Shown here: piece by piece, positions 7,260 through 15,803 of the stretch
Numbering within the stretch: position 1 is the first letter of the stretch
Layout: each line of letters begins with the position of its first letter
Assembly (NCBI GenBank): GCA_013287815.1
Contig: JABDDC010000013.1
Location: forward strand, 1 to 40,115
Length of the DNA: 40,115 nt
Reading direction: 5' to 3'
From: Chlamydiota bacterium
GTDB lineage: Bacteria > Chlamydiota > Chlamydiia > Chlamydiales > Parachlamydiaceae
The notes under the pieces: generated by a model
What the model was told of the DNA's origin: nothing
The model's database searches: none
The model's input: only the letters and a program-made list of their open reading frames with translations
Made by a program: the position numbers and the translations under genes

Positions 7260-9650
7260 TTACTCGTCGAGTCCTTGTGCAGGTTCTTCGCCTTTTTGCA
7301 GGTAGGCGAGAGAGATCGCATTTTTGTCCTTAATCTTGGCGAGGACAGAGCGCATCAGCGTGCGCTGTGCTTCTGCGGACAAGAATTCCTGCGCTTCTCT
7401 AGCATGCTCTGCGGTTTCTTTAGCAACGATCTCATCATCCAGGGTCTTTCCTTTGACTTGATAGAAAGCCAGCTGTCCGTTTGGCGGAGTAACCAGCTCT
7501 GACCACGACTGTTCCTTCATGGCAAAGGCTTCGGATGGATTGATCAGGTTATCTTCGTCTTGTCGGCTGATCTCTTTTTCTTCTTTCTGAAGCAGCCACT
7601 GATCTTTTAAAGGCGAGCGGGCTGCGAGCTTCTGATCGCCTGCCGGAGTGGTTGTCCTGACAAATTTATCCCCTTGTGATGGATCCTTCTGCACCTGAGC
7701 TTTAATGGCAGCGATATGCTTCTGGAAGCGAATTGATGCAGCCTTGTCATTAGTCATCTTCTCATCTTTGCCTTCCTTCTTCAGGGCTGCAATGACATCT
7801 TTGAAATAGTCGTTGGCCACTTTATCTTTTACCGTCACGAAAGGGCGCCATTCTTTATTTTCTTGTTGATAGACAAGCAGATTTTGTCCTCTGATGGCTT
7901 CATAATGTTTTTCCAAAATGCGATTATGGACATTATTCAATGTTCCATCGGTATTGGCTTCGGCAAAAGTGAGCACCTCCGGCTTAGCAGCACGTTCGAG
8001 AACAACAATGCGGTAATAGCTTTTGTCGTCAGCAGTGTATGCATTCAGAGGGCTCTTAGCATCAGGAGCAGCATCAATAGCGGCTTTATCCAGCTGCTTC
8101 ATGAGTTCATTTCTCTTCTCTTTGGAATCGAGCCCTGTGAAGAAAGGTGCTCCCCCTTCGCTGCGCAGTCCCACATTCATTTTTTGCTTAGAAGCTTCGT
8201 CCAAGGCCTGTGTGATCCATTCAGGATGTTCTTTAAGGATAGTATCTTTTGCAAAGCCATCAACTTTGGAACGGCTGATCTTGTCGAGGTTATCCAGGGC
8301 ATCTGCCCGCTCAGTAGGCGTTTTTGCTTCTTTTAAGGCAAGCTCAGGGAATTTCTTTTTGATCGCATCCCAATTTTTGTCATCGGCTTCCCAGCTCCAC
8401 ATTTCTTTGATGGAAATCCTCGCCTGGATATTCTTTTGATTCGCTTGGGCAACTTCCAGCGCATAATGTTTCTGAACTAGCTCAGGATAGTTTTTAGAGA
8501 CTTCGGCTTCAGCCAGGAACTCGGTCGGAAGGGATAATTTATCTTTTGCCGGCTTTGTAACAGCGGCTAGATAGATTTCAAATTTCTGTAAATTATCAAA
8601 ATCACCGAGGCGCACGTCTTGGGGTACCTCATAGATCTCAATAGCGAGCTTCTCATTAGCAAACTTATTAAAACCGGAATAAGCTAAAGTGTCTACCATA
8701 GCTGTGTGGCCGGCATCCTGAAAATATCTTCTGAAAAGAAGTACCTGTCTCCAGATTTTGACAGCACGCGTCTGGTCCATATTGAGGCGGCGCAGCTGTT
8801 CGGAAAAATACTGTTCAGGCGTCGCTACACCAATATTAGACTGGTCTTCATGGGCTTGGTAGGCGGCTTGCACATTATGAACCAGATCGGCCATCGCTTC
8901 AGCCCTCGATACCTGATATCCTTGCTCTTCGGCCAGGATAGCTGCATTGATGATAAACTGGCTGATAAGGCGGGTAAAGTTGGGTCCGAACCAATCATCG
9001 ATAGAGTGATAACCGAATAAAGCGAGGTCGGCATAGTCAAGGTTGCGGTCTGGCGTAATCCAATTGTATTGTCTCTCTTGATAGCGAATGATATTTCTTG
9101 CCATACCGGCAGGGAAGGTGCGCTCTTCAAGATAAAGCTTAACCCTGTCGTCGAAGGCTTCGGGAGTTAGTGGATTTGTCGCAGTACGAAGTTTATTATA
9201 ATGTTCCGGCATGGCTGGAGAAAAATACCCCCAAACACTCTCGATGCCAATAAAAGGAGCGCTAGGGTGTGTGTAAGGCCTGAATTTCTTTTCTTTTTCC
9301 ATCCGTTTCTCTAAATCTGCTTGCAGCTCCTTCTGATAGAAACTGACCAGCTCACTGGCAAGTCCGGTGGCAAGAATATCGTTTCTAATGACCCCATCGT
9401 TCAAGAAATTGGGTCCCCAGGCTCCATTGAAAAGCATAGAATCATCTTTATCGGTCGCGATGAAAATAGTCATCTCATCAGCATCGGAGCGGGTCACATC
9501 GCTACCGTCCACTGCGGTAAACACGATCTGTTCGCGCCAATGGTCTGAACCTAGAGTGCTGTACGTTCCAAAGAATGAGAACGAAATAATGATGACGATA
9601 GTAATGAAGAAGAAAAAGTAACGTTGATGGCGGCGGAAAAAGTCGAGCAT
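7260..9650 (-). CDS. PpiD/SurA-like membrane-anchored protein
   Basis: A 796-residue protein. Its start, MLDFFRRHQRYFFFFITIVI, is a single N-terminal membrane anchor of the PpiD type: a short basic cytoplasmic end followed by a helix to about residue 28. The rest should be periplasmic. Residues of about 40-330 fit a SurA/PpiD N-terminal chaperone region, including a VDGSDVTRSDADEM segment and long helices (IINAAILAEEQGYQVSRAEA). Long charged helical stretches follow. I do not see a clear parvulin catalytic domain, so peptidyl-prolyl isomerase activity is doubtful. A role in handling exported proteins is inferred from the architecture. It is followed after 76 bases by the CBM9-like gene. Confidence 0.65.
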   Translation of the reverse strand: MLDFFRRHQRYFFFFITIVIIISFSFFGTYSTLGSDHWREQIVFTAVDGSDVTRSDADEMTIFIATDKDDSMLFNGAWGPNFLNDGVIRNDILATGLASELVSFYQKELQADLEKRMEKEKKFRPYTHPSAPFIGIESVWGYFSPAMPEHYNKLRTATNPLTPEAFDDRVKLYLEERTFPAGMARNIIRYQERQYNWITPDRNLDYADLALFGYHSIDDWFGPNFTRLISQFIINAAILAEEQGYQVSRAEAMADLVHNVQAAYQAHEDQSNIGVATPEQYFSEQLRRLNMDQTRAVKIWRQVLLFRRYFQDAGHTAMVDTLAYSGFNKFANEKLAIEIYEVPQDVRLGDFDNLQKFEIYLAAVTKPAKDKLSLPTEFLAEAEVSKNYPELVQKHYALEVAQANQKNIQARISIKEMWSWEADDKNWDAIKKKFPELALKEAKTPTERADALDNLDKISRSKVDGFAKDTILKEHPEWITQALDEASKQKMNVGLRSEGGAPFFTGLDSKEKRNELMKQLDKAAIDAAPDAKSPLNAYTADDKSYYRIVVLERAAKPEVLTFAEANTDGTLNNVHNRILEKHYEAIRGQNLLVYQQENKEWRPFVTVKDKVANDYFKDVIAALKKEGKDEKMTNDKAASIRFQKHIAAIKAQVQKDPSQGDKFVRTTTPAGDQKLAARSPLKDQWLLQKEEKEISRQDEDNLINPSEAFAMKEQSWSELVTPPNGQLAFYQVKGKTLDDEIVAKETAEHAREAQEFLSAEAQRTLMRSVLAKIKDKNAISLAYLQKGEEPAQGLDE

Positions 9651-9732
9651 GTAAATAAAACTCCGATATTTTAAAAGTGATGACTAATGTTATCAAAAAT
9701 TGCTTTTTCGATCAAGAAAAGATAGGAGTGTA

Positions 9733-9822
9733 TCCTCAGTCCCATTAAGGACAGCATATGTATAGACCATAGTATAACCTTTATTTGACTGGAGATACAA
9801 ACTTCCGTCTTCTTTCTTTTAT
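9733..9822. repeat. Dispersed repeat, intact copy
   Basis: CAGTCCCATTAAGGACAGCA, then TATGTATAGACCATAGTATA and a distal GGAGATACAAACTTC segment, match the repeat at 24391-24460 plus 24689-24712 with scattered differences. Here the sequence is continuous, so this copy serves as an empty-site comparison for the MITE at 24461-24688. Confidence 0.6.
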
Positions 9823-9903
9823 CGACTCCTCCTTACTTAAAATTACTTGAAGAAAAAACACAGGCAGATTAGCCTTGTTATTCTCATTTATAAGGAGTTC
9901 ACT

Positions 9904-11664
9904 ATGTCTAGCAGCAGCATTCCAGGTAGCAGCTTAAGCCCTTTGGCCCCCCTTGTATCCATTAGTATTAATTCTAACAATTGCACCGTCAGAAGCAGAT
10001 TTCTTAATGACGATACACAAGAACCTATCGTAGATTACTCAGTTAAAATTTATGCTAAGAATCGATTTGGATTTAAGCACCTTGTCGGCGAGGCCGATAC
10101 GAATGGTAATGGAGAAATTAATACAAACTTTTCATGGTCCAATGCAACCAACCAGTATACGATCACTATGGAAGTCTATAAAAAGTACCGTCCTTTTGAA
10201 AAGTATGGATGTGTAGGACATGTTGAGAAGACGAAGATAGACACCTATACCTTCACATCAAATACACAATTAAATAATTTCGGAGATATCAGGTTATCAT
10301 CTCAAAATATATCCAAAGACTTCACACAGATTAAAAGGCCGCTCAATTATGACATGCCAAAGGCTGAGTATTTTCTCCGACTATTAAAGGCATCGTTCTC
10401 TTCTGGTATTAAATCTTTTATTGCCTATGTCCTGCAAAAATGTATCTCCACGGAAAGAATACAGAAGATTTTCCAGAGTTTTGGCCCTCAATTTAAGAAG
10501 CCGACTCTAACCGAAAAAGATCTTTTGGAATCTTTGTTAAATGGAATCTGTGCTGTTAAATATGCCACAAAAAACAATGGAGATATTGTTTGGGAGGCAA
10601 ACTGGGATAATTTTGAATTGAACCCGGCTAAGCCCAGATCTTTGCCTAACGTCACCGTGAATGCAAATAAGAATCCGCAAGGGGATCTTTTGCTGAGAAG
10701 CATCCAGATTAAAAAAGAAGAAGAAGGCAGTCCCTGCGTGATCAATTTCAACTCGGAGCCATTCGAGGATTTTTCTCAAAAGGATCAACAAACTTGGGCA
10801 ATCTATGTTGCCTTTTCCGTTTTCGCCTTGAAAGGGGAAATCGATATCCATCTGGGAGAAGGACACCTTCTTGCCGGAATAATAGCTGAGCAATTCAAGA
10901 AGTTCATTTCTCCAAATAACCCCCTTTACCCAGCCGTCATTAATTTTTTAGTGAATATTAGCTTCATCAATTATTTGGGAGCTCAGGGTGAAATTTTTGG
11001 TAATGGCAGTGTATTGGCTTGTTCGGCATTGACAAGCGGCAGCATTACTAAGGCGTTGTTTGAGAGTATTAGTCAGGGGGCAGATTTCGTCACTTATCGT
11101 CCTCAAACGCCGATTACTAAATCAAATTCAGAAAGAGCCGCATTACAAAATGAATTCTACAATACTTTCTACAACTATTTCACTGATTTGATCAGAGAAA
11201 AGGCTGGAGAACTGGATAAACATAAGAAAGAAATCTATCTATTTTCTGAGGCCCTTCGTTCCTATTTAACAGGCTTGCAAGCCTTCCCCGAGATCATGGC
11301 TGATGAAAATCAGTTTGGAGATCTGGAGAAAGAAAACCTTGCAAGATGCATGGCACGGCTGCTTTCTCTCACGAGCTATAGCCATTGGTCGGCGCACGTC
11401 CGTCAAGAGCCATTGACACACCTGGACGTTGCGTCTCTTAGTATGAGGGACTATGCGCTAGATAAAAATGGCAAACTAGCCGCTTATGGAAACACACCGC
11501 AAAGTGCAGCAATAACCCAATTACGAGTTGCGTATACTTTGCTCACTTTCAAATCATTTAATATGATTGAGGGCATCTCTGACGATCTGCTGCAAAGGTT
11601 CAGGAATAATCATAGAATTCCAAAAGAAGTTTTGGATAATGTCTTTGGCCGCGTCGAAATCTAG
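9904..11664 (+). CDS. Divergent lipoxygenase-fold protein
   Basis: A 586-residue protein. I start it at ATG 9904 because of the strong AAGGAG just upstream; an upstream TTG at 9847 is less likely. Residues 16-130 look like a beta-sandwich rather than a classical PLAT domain. The C-terminal two thirds match lipoxygenase landmarks: KDLLESLLNGI (206-214) resembles the DxxFxxQxLxGxNP motif; WAIYVAFSVFALKGEIDIHL and GEGHLLA (298-324) follow the iron-site helix; NNPLYPAV (338-345) resembles HPIYKLL; HWSAH (494-498) matches H-x3-H/N; and the protein ends in isoleucine (I586), the usual C-terminal ligand. With an ungapped alignment the first iron histidine is glycine 311, while H316 and H321 align with the second ligand and the following conserved histidine. 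Alternatively, H316-x4-H321 are the ligand pair. Substrate and activity are unknown. Confidence 0.6.
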   Translation: MSSSSIPGSSLSPLAPLVSISINSNNCTVRSRFLNDDTQEPIVDYSVKIYAKNRFGFKHLVGEADTNGNGEINTNFSWSNATNQYTITMEVYKKYRPFEKYGCVGHVEKTKIDTYTFTSNTQLNNFGDIRLSSQNISKDFTQIKRPLNYDMPKAEYFLRLLKASFSSGIKSFIAYVLQKCISTERIQKIFQSFGPQFKKPTLTEKDLLESLLNGICAVKYATKNNGDIVWEANWDNFELNPAKPRSLPNVTVNANKNPQGDLLLRSIQIKKEEEGSPCVINFNSEPFEDFSQKDQQTWAIYVAFSVFALKGEIDIHLGEGHLLAGIIAEQFKKFISPNNPLYPAVINFLVNISFINYLGAQGEIFGNGSVLACSALTSGSITKALFESISQGADFVTYRPQTPITKSNSERAALQNEFYNTFYNYFTDLIREKAGELDKHKKEIYLFSEALRSYLTGLQAFPEIMADENQFGDLEKENLARCMARLLSLTSYSHWSAHVRQEPLTHLDVASLSMRDYALDKNGKLAAYGNTPQSAAITQLRVAYTLLTFKSFNMIEGISDDLLQRFRNNHRIPKEVLDNVFGRVEI

Positions 11665-11792
11665 AATTGGCGTTAAGTGTTTATGAGTTGTATTCGTTCG
11701 TTTCCAGGTTGAACAACCCCCAATTTGGTTATAGTTTTAAAATTATTATTTTGCAAAAAAAAGAAGAACAGAACAGACTGGAGACTGAGGTT

Positions 11793-11832
11793 TGCATGCG
11801 AAGCCTTGGAGCGCTCGTGCTCTGAGGCCGTG
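11793..11832. repeat. Degenerate copy of dispersed repeat core
   Basis: GCGAAGCCTTGGAGCGC followed by GTGCTCTGAGGCCGTG matches the core found at 13429, 21488 and 31980, with a few changes. It lies directly after the SLBB gene stop. Confidence 0.65.
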
Positions 11833-11837
11833 ATTTG

Positions 11838-12371
11838 TCAAGCAATCTTCCTTCCCGCTTCTCCCTTCTTTGGCTTCTTGAGAGTCACTTCAACGGTTTC
11901 GCCATCTTTGAGGAGGCGCTTCTTCTGGAGCTTGGCGATGTCTGCATTGGGGGCGAACTCGATCTTTTCGACGATATCCTGCAGTTTAGTTCCTTTTAAT
12001 ACGCATAGGAGCTGTTCCTCCTCTTCAATGGCGCCGATGACATGAATATTAAGCCAAATGAGGGCTGGGATTTTGATTGTCTGACCGTCTTTTAGTCGGG
12101 CATTGGGTTTAATCTTGGACAGGTCAGCTTCGGTAATGGGTTCCGCCAGAGCCAGGAGATCTTTGAGCTTGCTCCCCTTCTTCAATTCAAATGAGCCCGG
12201 ATTGGCCACAGCGCCGGATATGGACACCTGCACGACATCCGAGGTAAGTTCGGCGGTGGTATTGGCCGGAGGAAGCGACACATTCCTTCCAAGAGAGACG
12301 TAAGTTAATAAACAGAGAGTAATGATCAGTAAACTGACGATGATCCACTCGTGGGGGAAAAGCTTTGACAT
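11838..12371 (-). CDS. Membrane-anchored SLBB-domain protein
   Basis: A 177-residue protein with a short N-terminal anchor (about residues 9-27, HEWIIVSLLIITLCLLTYVS) followed by two SLBB-like repeats. The first is VVQVSISGAVANPGSFELKK through LKDGQTIKIPAL; the second is NIHVIGAIEEEEQLLCVLKG through LLKDGETVEVTL. SLBB domains occur in ComEA-type DNA receptors and in polysaccharide export proteins. Here the helix-hairpin-helix part of ComEA is absent, so I do not call it ComEA. I prefer the ATG at 12371, four bases after the stop of the upstream gene; a TTG at 12410 would overlap that gene. It probably sits in the same transcript as the gene at 12376-13368. Confidence 0.65.
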   Translation of the reverse strand: MSKLFPHEWIIVSLLIITLCLLTYVSLGRNVSLPPANTTAELTSDVVQVSISGAVANPGSFELKKGSKLKDLLALAEPITEADLSKIKPNARLKDGQTIKIPALIWLNIHVIGAIEEEEQLLCVLKGTKLQDIVEKIEFAPNADIAKLQKKRLLKDGETVEVTLKKPKKGEAGRKIA

Positions 12372-12375
12372 GGGA

Positions 12376-13368
12376 TTAGTTCCGGGGGAAATACTCTGTA
12401 GCAGGCTCAAACATGACGCTCAAAACACCGATCCCTTTGGCTACAGCCGTCAAGAAATAGACCGTGGAAGGCTTGCAGCGGATCAGAACAGAGAAGTTAA
12501 AGACAAATTCTGTGACAGCAATGGCAATCTGCCACATGGACTTGACCTTGACGACATCACTGGAATTTTGGTCTCGTAGGCCCCTGGCTCCCTGAACCAT
12601 CTGCATGACAAAGCTGAAGCATAGTCCGCCCCGGATCCAGTCGTCTAAAATCTGATCAGGAACCCAACGGAATGTGCGATACTCCCCTATGATGTTTGCA
12701 TAATATCCCAGATCTAATAATTTCCATTGATCTAAGAAATAGGCTCCACAGCCTATATCGACGGCCATGGATGAAAAATCCGCCAGGATTTTAAATGGTG
12801 CAGAAGGCTTTAAGATCGGATGGAAACCGTATAGATTGATCCCGTCTCCATTCCATGCCAGATTTTGTACGGCAATTTTTTCTAAGATGACATTCAACAG
12901 TCCATCGTTAAATTCGGCCTCATTTTTGAGACAGGTCCAGTTGTTATCTGTCAGGATATCAAAATAATTTTGCAAGGACTCCTGTGCAAATGCCCGAACA
13001 AGAGCATCACGGTCTCCTAATCCCAGGTTTTTGCATAAATGCCTTTCCAGAGCATTTAAGCTCGGAACCGGATCGACATTCTCCAGGTTGTAGGGATAAA
13101 ACCAGTAATTGGGGATCTTAAAAAAACCATAGAAATCAAAGGAGTTGGCGATGTCAAGCGACTCGACATAGTCAGGAAGGAATGGCTTTTCTCGATAACA
13201 ATTAATCCCTTGCAGTACTGCTAAAGTAAAGAGGCCCGATTTCTGGAGCCCATTGGGATCGAGTCGGACCACGTTCAATTTATTAACTGTGGCAGCAAAA
13301 GCATTTCTGGTCTTTTCGAAACTAGCTGCAATCACACCGTAACCATTATGATCAGTTATGTTACTCAC
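12376..13368 (-). CDS. Lineage-specific protein, paralogue of 14472-15614
   Basis: A 330-residue protein of unknown function, starting at a GTG (13368) with AAGGA eight bases upstream. It begins MSNIT, as does the neighbour at 13620-14456. Its layout matches the 380-residue neighbour at 14472-15614: a FYGFFKIPNYWFYP segment (FFFWGFMQQPRNWRFP in the neighbour), a helical middle with NEAEFNDGLLNVILEKI (NAQEFADALANRF in the neighbour), then a hydrophobic second half beginning SSMAVDIGCGAYFLDQWKLL (LNWLAVDLGTTTMFLKFWNI in the neighbour). The second half has several possible membrane segments. I infer a local duplication. An exported or inclusion-membrane role is possible but not shown. Confidence 0.65.
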   Translation of the reverse strand: MSNITDHNGYGVIAASFEKTRNAFAATVNKLNVVRLDPNGLQKSGLFTLAVLQGINCYREKPFLPDYVESLDIANSFDFYGFFKIPNYWFYPYNLENVDPVPSLNALERHLCKNLGLGDRDALVRAFAQESLQNYFDILTDNNWTCLKNEAEFNDGLLNVILEKIAVQNLAWNGDGINLYGFHPILKPSAPFKILADFSSMAVDIGCGAYFLDQWKLLDLGYYANIIGEYRTFRWVPDQILDDWIRGGLCFSFVMQMVQGARGLRDQNSSDVVKVKSMWQIAIAVTEFVFNFSVLIRCKPSTVYFLTAVAKGIGVLSVMFEPATEYFPRN

Positions 13369-13428
13369 GATATAATTCCTTAGACTCTATTAGGAGGTAG
13401 GGGTAAAAGGTTAACGCTTGCGAAGCTA

Positions 13429-13600
13429 TGCTTGCGAAGCCTTGGAGTGCGGTGCTCTGCACCGCCTTTTGCGTGATTGTGGCACTCACCGGCGTTAACG
13501 AAAGACGCGATGGCATTAGTGTCAGTGTTGTAATGAGAATGGTTCTCACAATTACGCCAGAAGGCGGTGCAGAGCACCGCACTCCAAGGCTTCGCAAGCA
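13429..13600. repeat. Palindromic repeat element, two inverted arms
   Basis: The left arm (13429-13481) and right arm (13548-13600) are near-exact reverse complements, starting TGCTTGCGAAGCCTTGGAGT and continuing through GCTCTGCACCGCCTT. The centre carries GAGAATGGTTCTC. The element separates the genes at 12376-13368 and 13620-14456 and would make a long hairpin in RNA. Confidence 0.85.
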
Positions 13601-13619
13601 AAAATCTTCTACCTTCTAC

Positions 13620-14456
13620 CTAAACTTTCAGAACATCTTTTCTTGAAGGTCTGAAGTGCTCTTCTTCCTTCTTGAAACCATCCATTGCGAATCTGATAAA
13701 TGAGGCATTCTGCGTCACAAAGTTCAGCAGGCAGAAAGCCGGCTCCCGGCCGATGGCAGTGTTATTGCTTAAAGTAAGAAGACCTATCTTGCCGATAGTA
13801 GCGACTAATTTTAACTTATAGTCGAGTGTACCGACCCCTTCTCTATAAATATCTCTTAGATCAAACAAAGAAGCGGTAAAGATAAAAATCTCTTTAGGTG
13901 CAGACAAGATGTTTCCAATCAGTGGAATTTCTTCAATACGCGCACTATAGGCCCACACCTTGCCATTATCAAACTTAAGCCCTGCATAGACACGGACGCT
14001 GCCAATCACTGACGCTTGTTTAGAAAACCATCCAAAAGCAATGATATTGTTATCTTTAAGATATTTGCAAGTATCCAGGAAATTTCCGATCGTCAGCAAC
14101 TTGGCCTGGATGGTGAATGCTTTACCGGCTAGTATATTTACAACATCCTCGATAATTTTAGTCGCATACAAAAACTTTCTTTGTTCGTTGAAGGCTTTAT
14201 TGGCCTTTGCAAATGTCCCGGTATTCAACCTAAATAGCCAGGTGATCGTGTCAAAATCGGCCACGATCAATTTTTCGACTTTTTCGATACCTTCGAGACT
14301 GTACATGCGATAAAGGACTTTGCTAGTGCCATCAGCGAACCAAAGGAGACCGGTATTGCAGTTTCCTACAGTTTTTCCGATAGCTTGGGTGAAGCCGATA
14401 CCGTACGCTATAACGTCTTCGCCGGCATTTTTAAGTGCACCTGTAATATTACTCAT
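13620..14456 (-). CDS. Lineage-specific protein, MSNIT family
   Basis: A 278-residue protein I do not recognise. AGGAGG lies about five bases before the ATG. It shares the N-terminal MSNIT with the gene at 12376-13368. It is shorter and appears to lack the FF...P.NW segment of its neighbours. The second half has hydrophobic helices (EEIPLIGNILSAPKEIFIFT and LVATIGKIGLLTLSNNTAI) and ends in a basic tail (FKKEEEHFRPSRKDVLKV). It lies 15 bases after the 380-residue gene and probably shares its promoter. Relationship to the neighbours is suggested by the start, size and pattern, and needs a profile comparison. Confidence 0.6.
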   Translation of the reverse strand: MSNITGALKNAGEDVIAYGIGFTQAIGKTVGNCNTGLLWFADGTSKVLYRMYSLEGIEKVEKLIVADFDTITWLFRLNTGTFAKANKAFNEQRKFLYATKIIEDVVNILAGKAFTIQAKLLTIGNFLDTCKYLKDNNIIAFGWFSKQASVIGSVRVYAGLKFDNGKVWAYSARIEEIPLIGNILSAPKEIFIFTASLFDLRDIYREGVGTLDYKLKLVATIGKIGLLTLSNNTAIGREPAFCLLNFVTQNASFIRFAMDGFKKEEEHFRPSRKDVLKV

Positions 14457-14471
14457 GTCATCCTCCTTCTA

Positions 14472-15614
14472 TTATCTCAATATTCTTGTATAGGCCGGCG
14501 CGGGCTGTTTGTTGATGCAAAAAATTCCAATCGACCTAACAACGATAGAAAGGGCATCAATGCATGGCTGAGGAATAGCTTTAATTCCAGCTTCTTTAAC
14601 AAAGCATGTTCCATGATAAATTACGTCTGTTGCAGCGGATGTTGCATCAAGCTTCAACTTGCGGACTTGGTATGGATCTCTTCCATTCTCTGGTAATTGA
14701 TACCACGCTTTAGTGGTATTAGCCAGGCTTAAAACACAGCCTGTGCAAATAGAAGCCCTCACAAACACCTCTAAAGGCTGTGCGAATGGATTTTTGCCAA
14801 AGACAGAAATATTGCCTAACGCGTTAGAGATTCTGCTGGTGTCTAGAATATTCCAAAACTTAAGGAACATCGTTGTGGTGCCCAGATCAACAGCCAGCCA
14901 ATTTAAATTGGTGATTGTCTCAAGGATGCTTGGCTGCGCCACAATGAATTTCATCTTTCTGACTTCTTTGGCGAACTCAGCCAGATCATAAGAAAGATCT
15001 ATGTCCGTTGGCTTGGGGATAATCTTATATTTGCCTTTTTCTGTATTCACTGATACAACACCACACGCTTCAAAACGGTTCGCCAAAGCATCTGCAAACT
15101 CTTGAGCATTGCGATAAGCAGGATAACCTTTGGAATTAACCATCGTGTCTAGCTGTTGTTTCAAAATGGACTTTACAACAAATGCTTGTTGAGGAGCTCT
15201 CACGAATTGGTGAGGATCGTTACCTCCGCCTTCATAAGGAAACTTTGCTTTAATGGCTTCTTCTAGCTGACGCAGTGCATCTCGAGAATCAACTGAAGCT
15301 GCAGTAACCGGAAAACGCCAGTTACGAGGCTGCTGCATGAAACCCCAGAAGAAGAACATGTCAGCAACAGTCTTCCCACGTGGATTAAAGACAGTTAAAA
15401 TCTGAACATTCTTCAAAGAGGGAAGAAAAGTTGTTGCTAACCCCGATAAGTAAGTATTCCAAAGATCGGTGGCGGCTATTGCGACCTGAAGTGTTTTGTA
15501 CAATTCAGGAATATTATTTCTTTTGTCATTAAGTGCTTTGACAAAAGATAGAGCCTTAGGCTGAATATAGTTGTATCCGTAGGTAAACTTATCGCCTATT
15601 GTTTTAAAATCCAT
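14472..15614 (-). CDS. Lineage-specific protein, paralogue of 12376-13368
   Basis: A 380-residue protein of unknown function, first gene of the accessory minus-strand operon. AAAGGA precedes the ATG and a good promoter lies at 15649-15677. It parallels the 330-residue protein downstream along most of its length (see that entry). The second half is hydrophobic and rich in small residues and cysteine (ASICTGCVLSLANTTKAW; GIFCINKQPAPAYTRILR at the end). No signal peptide is obvious. I cannot tie it to a known family from memory. Confidence 0.65.
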   Translation of the reverse strand: MDFKTIGDKFTYGYNYIQPKALSFVKALNDKRNNIPELYKTLQVAIAATDLWNTYLSGLATTFLPSLKNVQILTVFNPRGKTVADMFFFWGFMQQPRNWRFPVTAASVDSRDALRQLEEAIKAKFPYEGGGNDPHQFVRAPQQAFVVKSILKQQLDTMVNSKGYPAYRNAQEFADALANRFEACGVVSVNTEKGKYKIIPKPTDIDLSYDLAEFAKEVRKMKFIVAQPSILETITNLNWLAVDLGTTTMFLKFWNILDTSRISNALGNISVFGKNPFAQPLEVFVRASICTGCVLSLANTTKAWYQLPENGRDPYQVRKLKLDATSAATDVIYHGTCFVKEAGIKAIPQPCIDALSIVVRSIGIFCINKQPAPAYTRILR

Positions 15615-15648
15615 TCCTTTCTCCCCGTTTTATTTAATAAGGAAAATA

Positions 15649-15677
15649 ACTATAGCAGAAGGCCAAAATTATTTCAA
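15649..15677 (-). promoter_or_regulatory. Sigma-70-type promoter
   Basis: On the minus strand, TTGAAA (15677-15672), a 17-base spacer and TATAGT (15654-15649), each five of six matches to consensus. It lies about 35 bases upstream of the ATG at 15614 and would drive the 380- and 278-residue genes. Confidence 0.65.
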
Positions 15678-15764
15678 GCCTTTTGAAGACTTATTTTATC
15701 GTTAATTATATTTTGATTTTTTCTATTCCTTGATCTTTAAAAGGAGCAATGAAGGCTGGGTCAC

Positions 15765-15803
15765 GCCTTTCTCGCGCAATTGTGAGAAGCATTCTCACTG
15801 CGA
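15765..15803. repeat. Partial repeat copy with short hairpin
   Basis: ACGCCTTTCTCGCGCAATTG followed by TGAGAAGCATTCTCACTGCG resembles the inner part of the 13.4-kb element (GGCGTAATTGTGAGAACC). GTGAGAAGCATTCTCAC-type pairing gives a small hairpin. It overlaps the last codons of fmt, so fmt may end within an inserted repeat. Confidence 0.5.

Noticed and set aside
11838-12371. ComEA competence protein
   Set aside because: SLBB-like repeats are present but the helix-hairpin-helix DNA-binding part is missing.
13380-13646. Short proteins reading LAKPWSAVLCTAF
   Set aside because: They are translations of the dispersed palindromic repeat in several frames and recur at each copy.
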